Below are positions 1 through 6,742 of a DNA stretch of 11,320 nucleotides, in pieces (position 1 is the stretch's first letter; the number at the start of each line of letters is the position of its first letter). The notes beneath the pieces are model-generated. The model had not been told where the DNA came from and searched no databases. It was given only the letters and a program-made list of their open reading frames with translations. The translations under genes and the position numbers were made by a program. Source of the DNA: JBGSKY01 sp041740995 (lineage in GTDB: Bacteria; Planctomycetota; Planctomycetia; Pirellulales; Pirellulaceae); contig JBGSKY010000014.1 in the NCBI GenBank assembly GCA_041740995.1, forward strand, positions 1-11,320. Reading direction: 5' to 3'.

Positions 1-24
1 TAGGTTCGAGTCCTAGCAGGGTAA
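1..24 (+). tRNA. 3' end of a tRNA gene (partial, isotype not readable)
   Basis: The first bases form a T-arm: TAGG, the loop TTCGAGT, then CCTAG, with the first stem base lying just outside the window. The 3' acceptor strand CAGGGTA and a discriminator A follow. No CCA is encoded. The anticodon is outside the window, so the isotype cannot be given. tRNA 3' ends are frequent integration sites for genomic islands, which suits the accessory content that follows, but no integrase or second copy of this segment is visible here. Confidence 0.7.
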
Positions 25-28
25 TTTC

Positions 29-41
29 GGAGCTGTGCTCC
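29..41 (+). terminator. possible weak terminator hairpin after the tRNA
   Basis: GGAGC-TGT-GCTCC forms a perfect 5-bp stem five bases after the tRNA end. The following sequence (AAAACTGTTTCTT) has only an interrupted T stretch, so it is at best a weak intrinsic terminator or a processing signal for the tRNA transcript. Confidence 0.3.
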
Positions 42-280
42 AAAACTGTTTCTTCGCCAGGTTTTCTGTACCTAGGCTCTCATTTCCTGATGTCTACTCC
101 TCTGTGAGTGGGAACAAATCGGGAATACCCTTGGGTTTGTATCGCTGGTCTCTTCCATCTCTACAGGGAAGAATTAGCCATGGCATCTATCGATAACGCG
201 GTCAATCGTTTCGTACCATTTGTCGCTTTGATGGCAAACGATAGGGTGGGCCTAACTCGACGGGCGCGCTGAGCTCTAAA

Positions 281-305
281 ATTGTTAGCTTCAAAGCTCA
301 ACAAT
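281..305 (+). repeat. inverted repeat (hairpin) before a short ORF
   Basis: ATTGTTAGCTT and AAGCT-C-AACAAT pair with a two-base loop (CA) and a single bulged C. Eleven pairs are contiguous apart from the bulge. It lies directly upstream of a GGGGAGGA Shine-Dalgarno-like stretch and a 25-codon ORF. No T tract follows on the + strand, so a terminator is unlikely. It could be a cis-regulatory hairpin or a recombination remnant. Confidence 0.4.
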
Positions 306-320
306 ACGGGGAGGACCAAC

Positions 321-398
321 ATGGCCAAGAAGCAAACCACGAACGCATCGTCCACGAGGCGATCTTTCACCAGACAGGGGCCTCGGGACACGCATTGA
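321..398 (+). CDS. possible 25-residue basic peptide or truncated gene start
   Basis: The ATG at 321 follows a Shine-Dalgarno-like GGGGAGGA and opens a 25-codon frame beginning MAKKQTTNASSTRRSF, rich in Lys, Arg, Ser and Thr, and ending in TGA. The ribosome-binding site is better than that of several real genes in this window, but the ORF is very short and nothing in it is recognisable. It may be the surviving 5' end of a gene whose remainder has decayed, since a long frame without a start codon follows from 454. A second short ORF (180-272, 30 codons, beginning MASIDNAVNRF) upstream is weaker still. The rest of 42-1021 shows no gene I can support. Confidence 0.2.
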   Translation: MAKKQTTNASSTRRSFTRQGPRDTH

Positions 399-453
399 GT
401 GTAGTTTGAAGTTTTTGCCTGCAATCGGTCTTCTTGATTTCCAACCTGGTTAG

Positions 454-945
454 CATCGACAGATTCGTCATGCCGCTGCAATACAATCTAGTTTTGGAGA
501 GCATCTGTGGTTCTGCTGGTCGTTTGTCCGCGTCTTTGCGTATGGGACACAACATCAGCCACCGCCGCGCGACTTTGGAAATGATGGCAAAGCACAACAG
601 ATCGATCCCCAACTGAAAAGTTACAACCTCTGGCGCAAACAATGGCCTGCTATCGCGGGATATTACCGAGTTGATTTTGACGGACAGTCGAAACAAGATG
701 AGTTTAAGAATTACCAAACGAATAGTACTGCTCAACGAGGATTTATTCCCCTGTGTTCATATCGTCTGCTTGACGTAGCTTGCAAAGGTTGTGGTTCAAC
801 AAGTGTCTGTGCCGTCTATGAAGACCAGGCCTGTCACCTTCATGTCGGCGAGACAGATCGAACGTCGCACGAAGTGGTAATGAGCTTCGTCGGTAATGCA
901 GGAATTGCTGACATCTTCACCGGCGACGTGATCATAATGCAATAG
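454..945 (+). pseudogene. 163-codon open frame without a start codon; possible gene remnant
   Basis: The frame is open from just after TAG (451-453) to TAG at 943-945 but has no ATG, GTG or TTG in its first three quarters. The translated product has plausible protein texture: LWRKQWPAIAGYYRVDF, then a Cys-rich CKGCGSTSVC, then a terminal segment GNAGIADIFTGDVIIMQ. The nearest upstream start with a ribosome-binding site (321) is in another frame and ends at 398, so a frameshifted gene is one explanation. Chance is the other: in a window of this size and base composition, one random open frame of this length is not surprising. I do not recognise the family. Confidence 0.25.
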
Positions 946-1021
946 ATGTCATGAGGATTAGAACTCGCTCGTTCTGCATGGCTTACACGTTGATCAAATA
1001 GAACGAAAGTACTTTTTAGCA

Positions 1022-2008
1022 ATGATCTTTGGGAATCTATCACCGATGGGTCGTTTAAGTCAGATTGTAATTCTGGCGATTTTTATCGGTCAGATTTTTT
1101 CGATTGGCTGCGATGAGATTTCTGTATCAACGACCGGCCTGGCAACGAAAAAGCAGTGGCATAAAAAGTTCAATTGGGTCGCAGAAGATTATTTCCGCGA
1201 TGCGAAGGTCGTTGAATTATGTCGTGCAATCGAAGCTGAAGATCTGCCAGGAATGCAAAGACTGATTGACGATGGGGCAGATGTTAACGCGATTGGGAAG
1301 GGGAATATGACCCCGCTTCTGTGGGCTTTTCCTGACAGCAAAATAGAACGTTTCAAATTGTTGCTGGAAAACGGAGCGAATCCAAATGTCTATACCGAAA
1401 GTGACTTTGGTGTACCCAATGGTTTTATGGTCGGCGACTCCGTCACGCATATGACCTGCCGAAGTCACTTTGACTATTTTGACTTGGTCTTTTCGCACGG
1501 CGGCGATGCAAGATTTCCAAATCATATCCGATTCAATATTGATGAAGAGCCGATATACGCGGTGATTCGTGCCGGGGGGCCTGATGTGCGGCAGCGGATC
1601 TTGAGATTGCTAGAATTGGGAGCCGATGTCAATTCGAGAACTGACTACGGCGACTCGCCGCTGATGCTTGCTGCGGGATTTGGTGGCCAATATGAGTTGT
1701 GTCTGTTTTTACTGGAAAATGGCGCGGATCCTTCGTTGTATCAGGTAAACGGCGTGCAAAAGTTGACGCATACATTACTCAGTGCCGAAAAAGGGCACCT
1801 GCAAGTTGCCGGGCCGGAGCAACGTCAAAGTTATGATCGATTGGTCGAAGCCATCGAAGCCAAAGGCGAATCTATGGACGAAGCCAGAGAAGATTTGAGA
1901 CGTTGGTCGACTTACACCTCGGCCAATCAACGAGCCATGTTGGATGCCGAGGCTGCCGCGCGAAAAGAACGCGAACAAAAACTTAAACACAGCGATGACG
2001 ACCTATAG
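1022..2008 (+). CDS. ankyrin-repeat lipoprotein, candidate immunity protein
   Basis: The product is 328 residues from the ATG at 1022. The ATG at 1046 (Met9) gives a more typical signal peptide, MGRLSQ followed by a hydrophobic stretch ending FSIG-C, which reads as a lipobox with the lipidated Cys at residue 30 of the long form. The protein is thus probably anchored in the envelope. Ankyrin-type repeats follow at about 60-92 (LIDDGADVNA), 95-125 (LLLENGANPNV), 140-165 (degenerate, VFSHGGDARF), 175-205 (LLELGADVNS) and 211-240 (LLENGADPSLY). A charged helical tail runs from about 265 to 328. Ankyrin proteins mediate protein binding and are a known class of immunity proteins for secreted bacterial toxins. 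The next gene encodes a peptidoglycan enzyme with no signal peptide, so an immunity role is an inference from context. Neither start has a strong ribosome-binding site. Confidence 0.85.
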   Translation: MIFGNLSPMGRLSQIVILAIFIGQIFSIGCDEISVSTTGLATKKQWHKKFNWVAEDYFRDAKVVELCRAIEAEDLPGMQRLIDDGADVNAIGKGNMTPLLWAFPDSKIERFKLLLENGANPNVYTESDFGVPNGFMVGDSVTHMTCRSHFDYFDLVFSHGGDARFPNHIRFNIDEEPIYAVIRAGGPDVRQRILRLLELGADVNSRTDYGDSPLMLAAGFGGQYELCLFLLENGADPSLYQVNGVQKLTHTLLSAEKGHLQVAGPEQRQSYDRLVEAIEAKGESMDEAREDLRRWSTYTSANQRAMLDAEAAARKEREQKLKHSDDDL

Positions 2009-2216
2009 ATCGATTCGCAATTAAGAGTTTGTCTTCGTAAGCGACTTGATGGCGAATCTGGAATGGGCAATTCCATCGTCGAGACTGGCAGGGTCGTCAT
2101 CGTGATGGAAGAATCGTGCACGAAAGCGATTATTTTCAAAGCAACTAAATTCGCTCTCGTTCGATAATCTTAGAGTTCGCTGATTATTGCACAACTCATT
2201 GCAAGGCCGGGGCTCC

Positions 2217-2245
2217 TCATCAAAACGCCCTTTGGCTTTTGATGA
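2217..2245. promoter_or_regulatory. strong hairpin between the ankyrin and transpeptidase genes
   Basis: TCATCAAAA and TTTTGATGA are perfect 9-bp arms. Inside them GCC and GGC add three more pairs around a CTTT loop, leaving one bulged C. Neither strand has a T run beyond the stem, so it is a poor classical terminator, though the TTTT inside the arm could give weak bidirectional termination. It lies in the 402-bp gap between two + strand genes. Apart from a short in-frame extension after the ankyrin stop (2009-2167), I see nothing else in this gap. Confidence 0.45.
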
Positions 2246-2410
2246 TATCCAAGCACGTCTTGGTCTACGGCCACGGAAATTCCAATCCTAAGGTCTAGTC
2301 ATCCGCACCTGAAGCAAAGGTCTGTTGAGCCAAAACTCATGTTCATCAAATGGGAAGTCGTTAACTCTACTAACTTCCAAGTACGTTCTTAAAAGAAAGG
2401 ATCAATTCAG

Positions 2411-3325
2411 ATGTCCGAGCATAGAATTGAAGCAAGTGTCGGTATCGGCGGAAAAAACAGAAAGAAGGATGTTGCACGTGTGCAAGACCTACTGAACAAG
2501 TACATCCTGGAAGGGCTCCTTGGTCCAATTTCCTTTCTCGATGACGGAGATGCGAGCCCCGCGTCGGACACCGTGCATGCAATCCGCGAGTTTCAATCAC
2601 GAGTAATGAAAGTACCACCAACCGGTCGCATAGCCAGTGCATACGACGATATCTATTTATCACTTCTAAAGACTCCGAAAGATAATGAAGTCCTTAGAAC
2701 GGTCGAGTCCTTCGTAAACAAATGGGCGAAAGAGAATCCTCCGGGGGAAATCGCCAGAGACCTTTGGACATCCGCGATGCAAAGCCTGCTTGTTCATGCG
2801 TCTCACCCACGCCTCAAACGCTATTCGATGATGACGCTGGTTGATTATCGAATTCCTTGCAACTTTCCACGTCTGTGGGTTGTCGACCTTTTGGACATGA
2901 AAATCCACATTCATACATGCGTGGCACACGGCAAAGGTTCTGTCGGTATGGACGAAGAAGGAGAAGATCCGATCAATGCAGTGGAATTCAACTTTTCATC
3001 TCCCTATTCATCACGTCTTGGCGCTTACATTGCCCTGAACCACTCGAATGTTCTCGCGGGACAAACCAAAAAAGACAAGAAGTTGGGCGTTAGGGGACCA
3101 GGTGTTCGAGTCCAAGGGCTCGACGAATCCAACCGAATGGCGTCCAGTATCGGAATTCTGTTTCATGGAGCCCACTACGTCAAACCTGGCGTTCGCGTAG
3201 GCACAAGTCGCGGCTGTTTTGCAACCAGTTTTCAAGACAACAGACGAATTCACGATTTGATCGTCAATGGATCTTTCGTCTACGCATACGCGGGCGAAGC
3301 AATCAAACCGCTCGCATCTAACTGA
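2411..3325 (+). CDS. peptidoglycan-binding L,D-transpeptidase-like protein (YkuD_2 type), candidate secreted effector
   Basis: This is a 304-residue protein preceded by AAAGGA nine bases before the ATG. Residues about 8-75 look like a peptidoglycan-binding domain: the SVGIGGKN start, VARVQDLLNKYI, and AIREFQ before a TGRI segment. This is the version often placed at the N terminus of cell-wall-targeting effectors. Residues about 140-296 match the murein L,D-transpeptidase catalytic family (PF13645, YkuD_2): VAHGKGS (172-178), FNFSSPYSSRLGAYI (193-207), the conserved FHGAHYV with His252, and the active-site motif SRGC with Cys269. Such enzymes cut or exchange D-amino acids on peptidoglycan stems through a Cys-His active site. 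There is no Sec or Tat signal although the substrate is outside the membrane. Delivery by a contractile or type VI-like system, as for the Tlde1 L,D-transpeptidase-fold toxins, is therefore an attractive inference. The stop codon overlaps the next ATG. Confidence 0.85.
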   Translation: MSEHRIEASVGIGGKNRKKDVARVQDLLNKYILEGLLGPISFLDDGDASPASDTVHAIREFQSRVMKVPPTGRIASAYDDIYLSLLKTPKDNEVLRTVESFVNKWAKENPPGEIARDLWTSAMQSLLVHASHPRLKRYSMMTLVDYRIPCNFPRLWVVDLLDMKIHIHTCVAHGKGSVGMDEEGEDPINAVEFNFSSPYSSRLGAYIALNHSNVLAGQTKKDKKLGVRGPGVRVQGLDESNRMASSIGILFHGAHYVKPGVRVGTSRGCFATSFQDNRRIHDLIVNGSFVYAYAGEAIKPLASN

Positions 3326-3702
3326 TGCCGCTACCTTATGCACTAGCTTCTAACGATCTTGAACACGGGCCGTTCAACAAGGTTTGCGGGCCGTTGCAGA
3401 TCGGGCAAAATTACCATTTGATGTTTGTCAATTGCTGGGCCGCTGCGTCGCATGCGCCCGAGCATTACGGTGACAGTTTCTCACCAACTATTAAGCATTT
3501 CGCCCACCGTGATCACGTCAGATGGAAGATTCGTTGCGAAGCCGGAATTTGGAATCATCGTCAATTGGACAGTGTTGGGGTAACCCCTGGTAAGTACGGA
3601 AGAATCAATCCCGTTCCAGGTACCCCCGCCGGAACCAAAACCGTTGTTCGCACCAAAGCCGCCTCCAACGACCTATTCATTCGAAATCAATTGAGCGAAT
3701 GA
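3325..3702 (+). CDS. unknown protein translationally coupled to the transpeptidase
   Basis: The product is 125 residues. Its ATG shares the last base of the upstream stop (TGATG), and it has no ribosome-binding site of its own, so it is probably translated by re-initiation and made in proportion to the upstream enzyme. No signal peptide or membrane segment is visible. The sequence has a Trp/His/Cys-rich middle (FVNCWAAASHAPEHYG, about residues 35-50; HRDHVRWKIRCEAGIWNHRQ, about 60-79) and a Pro/Gly stretch near 92-104. I do not recognise a family. Tight coupling suggests a chaperone, adaptor or cytoplasmic partner of the enzyme. Without an export signal it is less suited than the ankyrin lipoprotein to protect against a periplasmic toxin. 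Confidence 0.6.
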   Translation: MPLPYALASNDLEHGPFNKVCGPLQIGQNYHLMFVNCWAAASHAPEHYGDSFSPTIKHFAHRDHVRWKIRCEAGIWNHRQLDSVGVTPGKYGRINPVPGTPAGTKTVVRTKAASNDLFIRNQLSE

Positions 3703-3794
3703 CCAATGGGTGGTACTGAAAAATAAACAATTGATGGCAAAGCAAAGCTTCCACCAAGCCGACGAATTGCAATTCCGCTAACGCAGTCCTCGAC

Positions 3795-3820
3795 AAAAAA
3801 CGCCTGTTGTTACGCAGGCG
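3795..3820 (-). terminator. intrinsic terminator for the 3855-4544 gene
   Basis: On the - strand CGCCTG, an 8-base loop and CAGGCG are followed immediately by TTTTTT (complement of 3795-3800). It lies about 35 nt after the stop codon of the upstream - strand gene. A short 12-bp palindrome GAATTGCAATTC (3764-3775) lies nearby and is within chance expectation. Confidence 0.8.
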
Positions 3821-3854
3821 GCTTTACATGATTGAGCGATTGAGCTGATACAGT

Positions 3855-4544
3855 CTAGGCAACTGCCGAGAGACCGCCGCCGATGTAGGTTCCGACTGGC
3901 GCGCTGGCTGGTCCTGGTTGGGCCTTGGTGTTGTACCAGAACGCGGTGATCCAAACCTTTGAGCCTGGAGCTAGATTCGCAGCGAACTCGATGTCCATCA
4001 TCATCTTGGTCGTGTTGCCTTCAAACTTCCACTTGCCCATATCGTCATCCGGCGTTGGACCGACAAAACTGAACACGTTCGCACCTTGCACATCGCGCGG
4101 GCGACCACGACGGCTGGCATCTTCGCCGTGCATCCGCACTTTGACCGTTCGCCCCATGACCGCCGAAATATCAATGATCGGTGCAGTCGTTGGTGCAGGC
4201 ACCGGCGAGGGTGATTTGCGAATCGTCAGCCCCAGAGCGGACTTCATCGAATCGGTTACGCTCGCCGTACCTTCAACAACTTTGGCCAGCAGCCGCGCGT
4301 TCTCACGTAGTGCATCGGCCGCGTCGTTCTTGGCAACGATATTTGGCGGCGTGCGAGTGATCGGATCGCGAGCGGTCGTATACGCTTCGGAATACGCTTC
4401 TTGCAACTGAGCAAACAATGTTGCTTGTGCAGCGCTCAAGCCATAGTTGGCGGGCGTCGTCGCAATGCGATTGGAAAAGTTAAGCGACCAAGCTAGCAAG
4501 CCAGCATCATCTTGGGGCAAGAAACTACGTTTTGAAGTTGCCAT
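3855..4544 (-). CDS. conserved hypothetical protein with helical N-terminal half and beta-rich C-terminal half
   Basis: The start is placed at the second of two adjacent ATGs. A strong AAGGAGG lies five bases upstream of it and only two bases upstream of the first, giving a 229-residue protein beginning MATSKRSFLPQDD. Residues 1-95 look helical (LSAAQATLFAQLQEAYSEAY and a later DALRENARLLAKVV). A Pro/Ala linker follows (about 105-120). The C-terminal 110 residues have alternating hydrophobics resembling a beta-sandwich and contain a WKFEGNTT segment and a Gly-rich tail. I recall similar stand-alone proteins from planctomycetes, of unknown function. No signal peptide or membrane segment is present. 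A 16-bp palindrome lies about 90 bp upstream of the start and an intrinsic terminator lies downstream, so it is probably its own transcription unit behind the restriction-modification pair. Confidence 0.8.
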   Translation of the reverse strand: MATSKRSFLPQDDAGLLAWSLNFSNRIATTPANYGLSAAQATLFAQLQEAYSEAYTTARDPITRTPPNIVAKNDAADALRENARLLAKVVEGTASVTDSMKSALGLTIRKSPSPVPAPTTAPIIDISAVMGRTVKVRMHGEDASRRGRPRDVQGANVFSFVGPTPDDDMGKWKFEGNTTKMMMDIEFAANLAPGSKVWITAFWYNTKAQPGPASAPVGTYIGGGLSAVA

Positions 4545-4630
4545 CATGCCCTCCTTGGGCGGTTGTGAACCGATTGAATCGTTATCTGTCAATCTGTATC
4601 GGTTGTAGCGAGCGAGCACTCGACGGTTTT

Positions 4631-4646
4631 ACGCAAAATTTTGCGT
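4631..4646. promoter_or_regulatory. perfect 16-bp palindrome, candidate operator
   Basis: ACGCAAAATTTTGCGT is its own reverse complement and lies in the 160-bp gap between the methyltransferase stop and the start of the hypothetical gene. The centre AAAATTTT is a bent A-tract. As RNA it would give only a six-pair stem with a four-base loop and no U tract, so an operator is more likely than a terminator. Confidence 0.4.
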
Positions 4647-4704
4647 TTGGATGAATGATTTTAAATTCAATCCGGCGACAATCAGTCGTAAGCATCAGCC
4701 GAGA

Positions 4705-5598
4705 TCAGTCGAAACCAAGGTGTAGCTGTTTACTCGATTGGTTTTCGCATCGCGCCCAGGTCAGGTCACGACCGATCAAAAGTTCTGTCATCTTTGCATG
4801 ATGAGTGTTCTTCATTGAAATTTCTTCCGTGTCGAGGCCGTGCTCTAAAGCCAATTCTTTAACGCCAGCCGCGTTGTCGTAGGTCATCAGGAAATCACCT
4901 GCGAGAGACTTTGCAACGGAGAATAAACCGGGGTGATCGAGTTCGTTATATCGATACAAACGCGAACCCGCTTTCTTTCCGGCAGCCGTATAGGGTGGAT
5001 CGATGAATGTCGCTGTCGTATCATCGTCTTTGTGGTCAGCCATTAGCTTAATTCCGTCGGCTTCGATGAAAGTAATGCGATCGCTGATATCCGCGATGGC
5101 CTCCAATCGCGTCGCAAGAGTCTTTGCATACCATCGTGACGACAACCCCTTTCCGTTTTCGCCCGATTTCATAAGGCTCGAACCTGGCGCAAGAATCCCG
5201 CCGTGAAACATTCTATTCTTGACTATTGTACGAAACGCAATATCGAAGTCTTTCGCAGAGTCGCCTGCCAGCACCTCTTTTACATTTGCCTCAGAAACCT
5301 CAAATCGTAAAATCTCTTCAATCAACTGTTTGTAGTTTGGTGACGTTGCGAATCGCCAAACCGCAGCCACGTCAGGATCGAGTTCGCACATGATTACGTG
5401 GTCGGCCAATCGTTCGGACGCTACGGTAAGCGAGATAATTCCTCCGCCCGCAAACGGTTCGATAAACAACTTGGGCTTGAAGGGAAGCGATCTAATCCAA
5501 GTTCGAGCTTTTGGAACGAGCCAAGTTTTGCCGCCTGGATACCTAAACGGACTTCGTTTTGGCACGGAAGCAACATTGATGATTCGCGTGTCTGACAA
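4705..5598 (-). CDS. D12-class DNA N6-adenine methyltransferase (modification subunit)
   Basis: The product is 297 residues from a TTG start. GGAGGG lies nine bases upstream, within the last codons of the endonuclease gene, whose TAG ends two bases before this TTG, so the two are translationally coupled. Motifs appear in the Dam/D12 (alpha) order: motif X FRYPGGK at 18-24, the SAM-binding motif I EPFAGGG at 47-53 followed by the acidic CELDPD at 71-76, a target-recognition region in the middle, and the catalytic DPPY at 200-203. The family transfers a methyl group from S-adenosylmethionine to the N6 of adenine in a short duplex site, protecting host DNA from the partner nuclease. Length is normal and the motifs are intact. 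The target sequence cannot be read from the protein, except that it should contain adenine. Confidence 0.93.
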   Translation of the reverse strand: MSDTRIINVASVPKRSPFRYPGGKTWLVPKARTWIRSLPFKPKLFIEPFAGGGIISLTVASERLADHVIMCELDPDVAAVWRFATSPNYKQLIEEILRFEVSEANVKEVLAGDSAKDFDIAFRTIVKNRMFHGGILAPGSSLMKSGENGKGLSSRWYAKTLATRLEAIADISDRITFIEADGIKLMADHKDDDTTATFIDPPYTAAGKKAGSRLYRYNELDHPGLFSVAKSLAGDFLMTYDNAAGVKELALEHGLDTEEISMKNTHHAKMTELLIGRDLTWARCENQSSKQLHLGFD

Positions 5599-5600
5599 AG

Positions 5601-6539
5601 CTATGGCCCTCCAACTATTTGATCTAGCGTAGGTGCATCGGGCGGCGTCTGCTCGACGAACTTTTTATCAAGCTTCCGCTGTAGGACGTTAATGAAATCA
5701 TCTACTGGCCCTGCTTCAGAACACGTCAAGGTATTCAACGCGGCATTGAACTCGGTATAGACAGTAGTGACCTTTTGAAGATCGAAGCCTTGGCCGTCCG
5801 ATTGTTCCACTAAATCATAGACGAATAAAGCCATGTCCGCGCTTTCGGGTGACACTTCTCGAAGCTTTGGGAGAGTCCGAAAGAATGGCATGTCAAGCGC
5901 CACGGCAGTTTTCTTTCGCCAACTGTTAAGTATACCACCCTTGTAAAGCAACTGCGGTGCTAAACGCTTGCGTGATGAGGATAGGAAATCTGGACTTGGG
6001 TAATGTAATTCCGAACTCCAATCCATGTGCTGATTGACACCCGGATCTTGCATGTAGCTTTCAAATGGGCGTCGCACGTTGCCATAGATATACACCGCCT
6101 GGACTTCGAGTGCGCCGAAGTCAACCAACTTGCCGGTAGCGTCATACGACACTAAAACCACGTCAATGTTTCCAGCCGATTTCCCGTGTTTGTCTTGCAG
6201 TCTCACTTCCGTCAAAGAAGTCCATTTCGCATCAGCCGGAAAGAAGAATGTTGCGGCATCATCTGCAATGAGCCAATCTTGCCGAAACCGAATCGGGCAC
6301 GTAATCACCGGTTTGCCGTTGTGAAGTACCGAGCAGACACCAAGAGGATTATCAGCTTTGTCTTTGGTACAATTCGGAACACGATTGTTGAACGGGCACA
6401 ATCGATTCTTGCGATATCGCTGGGCACTCGCTGATTGATTGTCGAACTTGAATCCAAAGACTTCGGCTAGCGGTTGCTTGACCACAAATAGACGCTTTTT
6501 GCAAGGAACAATAGTTTCAGAGAGTAGGTTTTGCGTCAA
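5601..6539 (-). CDS. NotI-family type II restriction endonuclease
   Basis: The product is 312 residues from a TTG start, with GAGG about ten bases upstream. An in-frame TGA five codons earlier rules out a longer form. Cys48 (LCPF), Cys57, Cys69 (GVCSV) and Cys81 (TCPIRF) reproduce the cysteine pattern that binds iron in NotI. The PD-(D/E)xK active site follows: Glu111 (EVRL), Asp126 (GNIDVV), then Glu145-Val-Gln147 in FGALEVQ. These correspond in order to the NotI acidic residues and its ExQ motif. The protein is shorter than NotI (383 residues), mostly in the C-terminal part. It should cut unmodified DNA at a specific site. NotI itself recognises GCGGCCGC, which has no adenine, whereas the partner here is an adenine methyltransferase, so this enzyme's site should differ. 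The family call comes from remembered NotI sequence features, not a search. Confidence 0.85.
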   Translation of the reverse strand: MTQNLLSETIVPCKKRLFVVKQPLAEVFGFKFDNQSASAQRYRKNRLCPFNNRVPNCTKDKADNPLGVCSVLHNGKPVITCPIRFRQDWLIADDAATFFFPADAKWTSLTEVRLQDKHGKSAGNIDVVLVSYDATGKLVDFGALEVQAVYIYGNVRRPFESYMQDPGVNQHMDWSSELHYPSPDFLSSSRKRLAPQLLYKGGILNSWRKKTAVALDMPFFRTLPKLREVSPESADMALFVYDLVEQSDGQGFDLQKVTTVYTEFNAALNTLTCSEAGPVDDFINVLQRKLDKKFVEQTPPDAPTLDQIVGGP

Positions 6540-6742
6540 CGCTGGCGAACCTCAAACCGGGGACGATGACCCGCAGCCAGTCGTTACGACACGATTCGGA
6601 CGCAATCTAAGTAGCTCTTTCAACTTGACACGTCAATCCAATAGATCGCTAAGATTCTACGCGAAATTCTATGCCCCGTGAATGATAGGTTTGAACTGAC
6701 TTGGTGGAAGCCCTGTTGTGCAAATATGATAAACGACGCAAA

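Noticed and set aside
367..735. 122-codon - strand ORF near the left edge
   Set aside because: No ribosome-binding site or family features; the + strand frame over the same DNA looks at least as protein-like.
3104..3118. TTCGAGTCC, a match to the tRNA T-arm at the left edge (possible att repeat)
   Set aside because: Only nine bases match, and the site lies inside the conserved catalytic domain of the transpeptidase gene, so it is coincidental.
3925..4410. 161-codon ORF on the + strand
   Set aside because: It lies fully antisense to the hypothetical gene 3855-4544, which has a strong ribosome-binding site and a terminator. The antisense product is low-complexity Ser/Ala/Val-rich.
4587..4592. 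Consensus-like -35 (TTGACA on the - strand) for the hypothetical gene
   Set aside because: At 16-18 bp spacing there is no acceptable -10 hexamer (best is TTCACA), so I do not list it as a promoter.
6625..6636. TTGAC-AC-GTCAA inverted repeat with a TTGACG -35-like element upstream of the endonuclease
   Set aside because: The best -10-like sequence (TAGATT) is 21 bp away, and 5-bp arms are within chance expectation.
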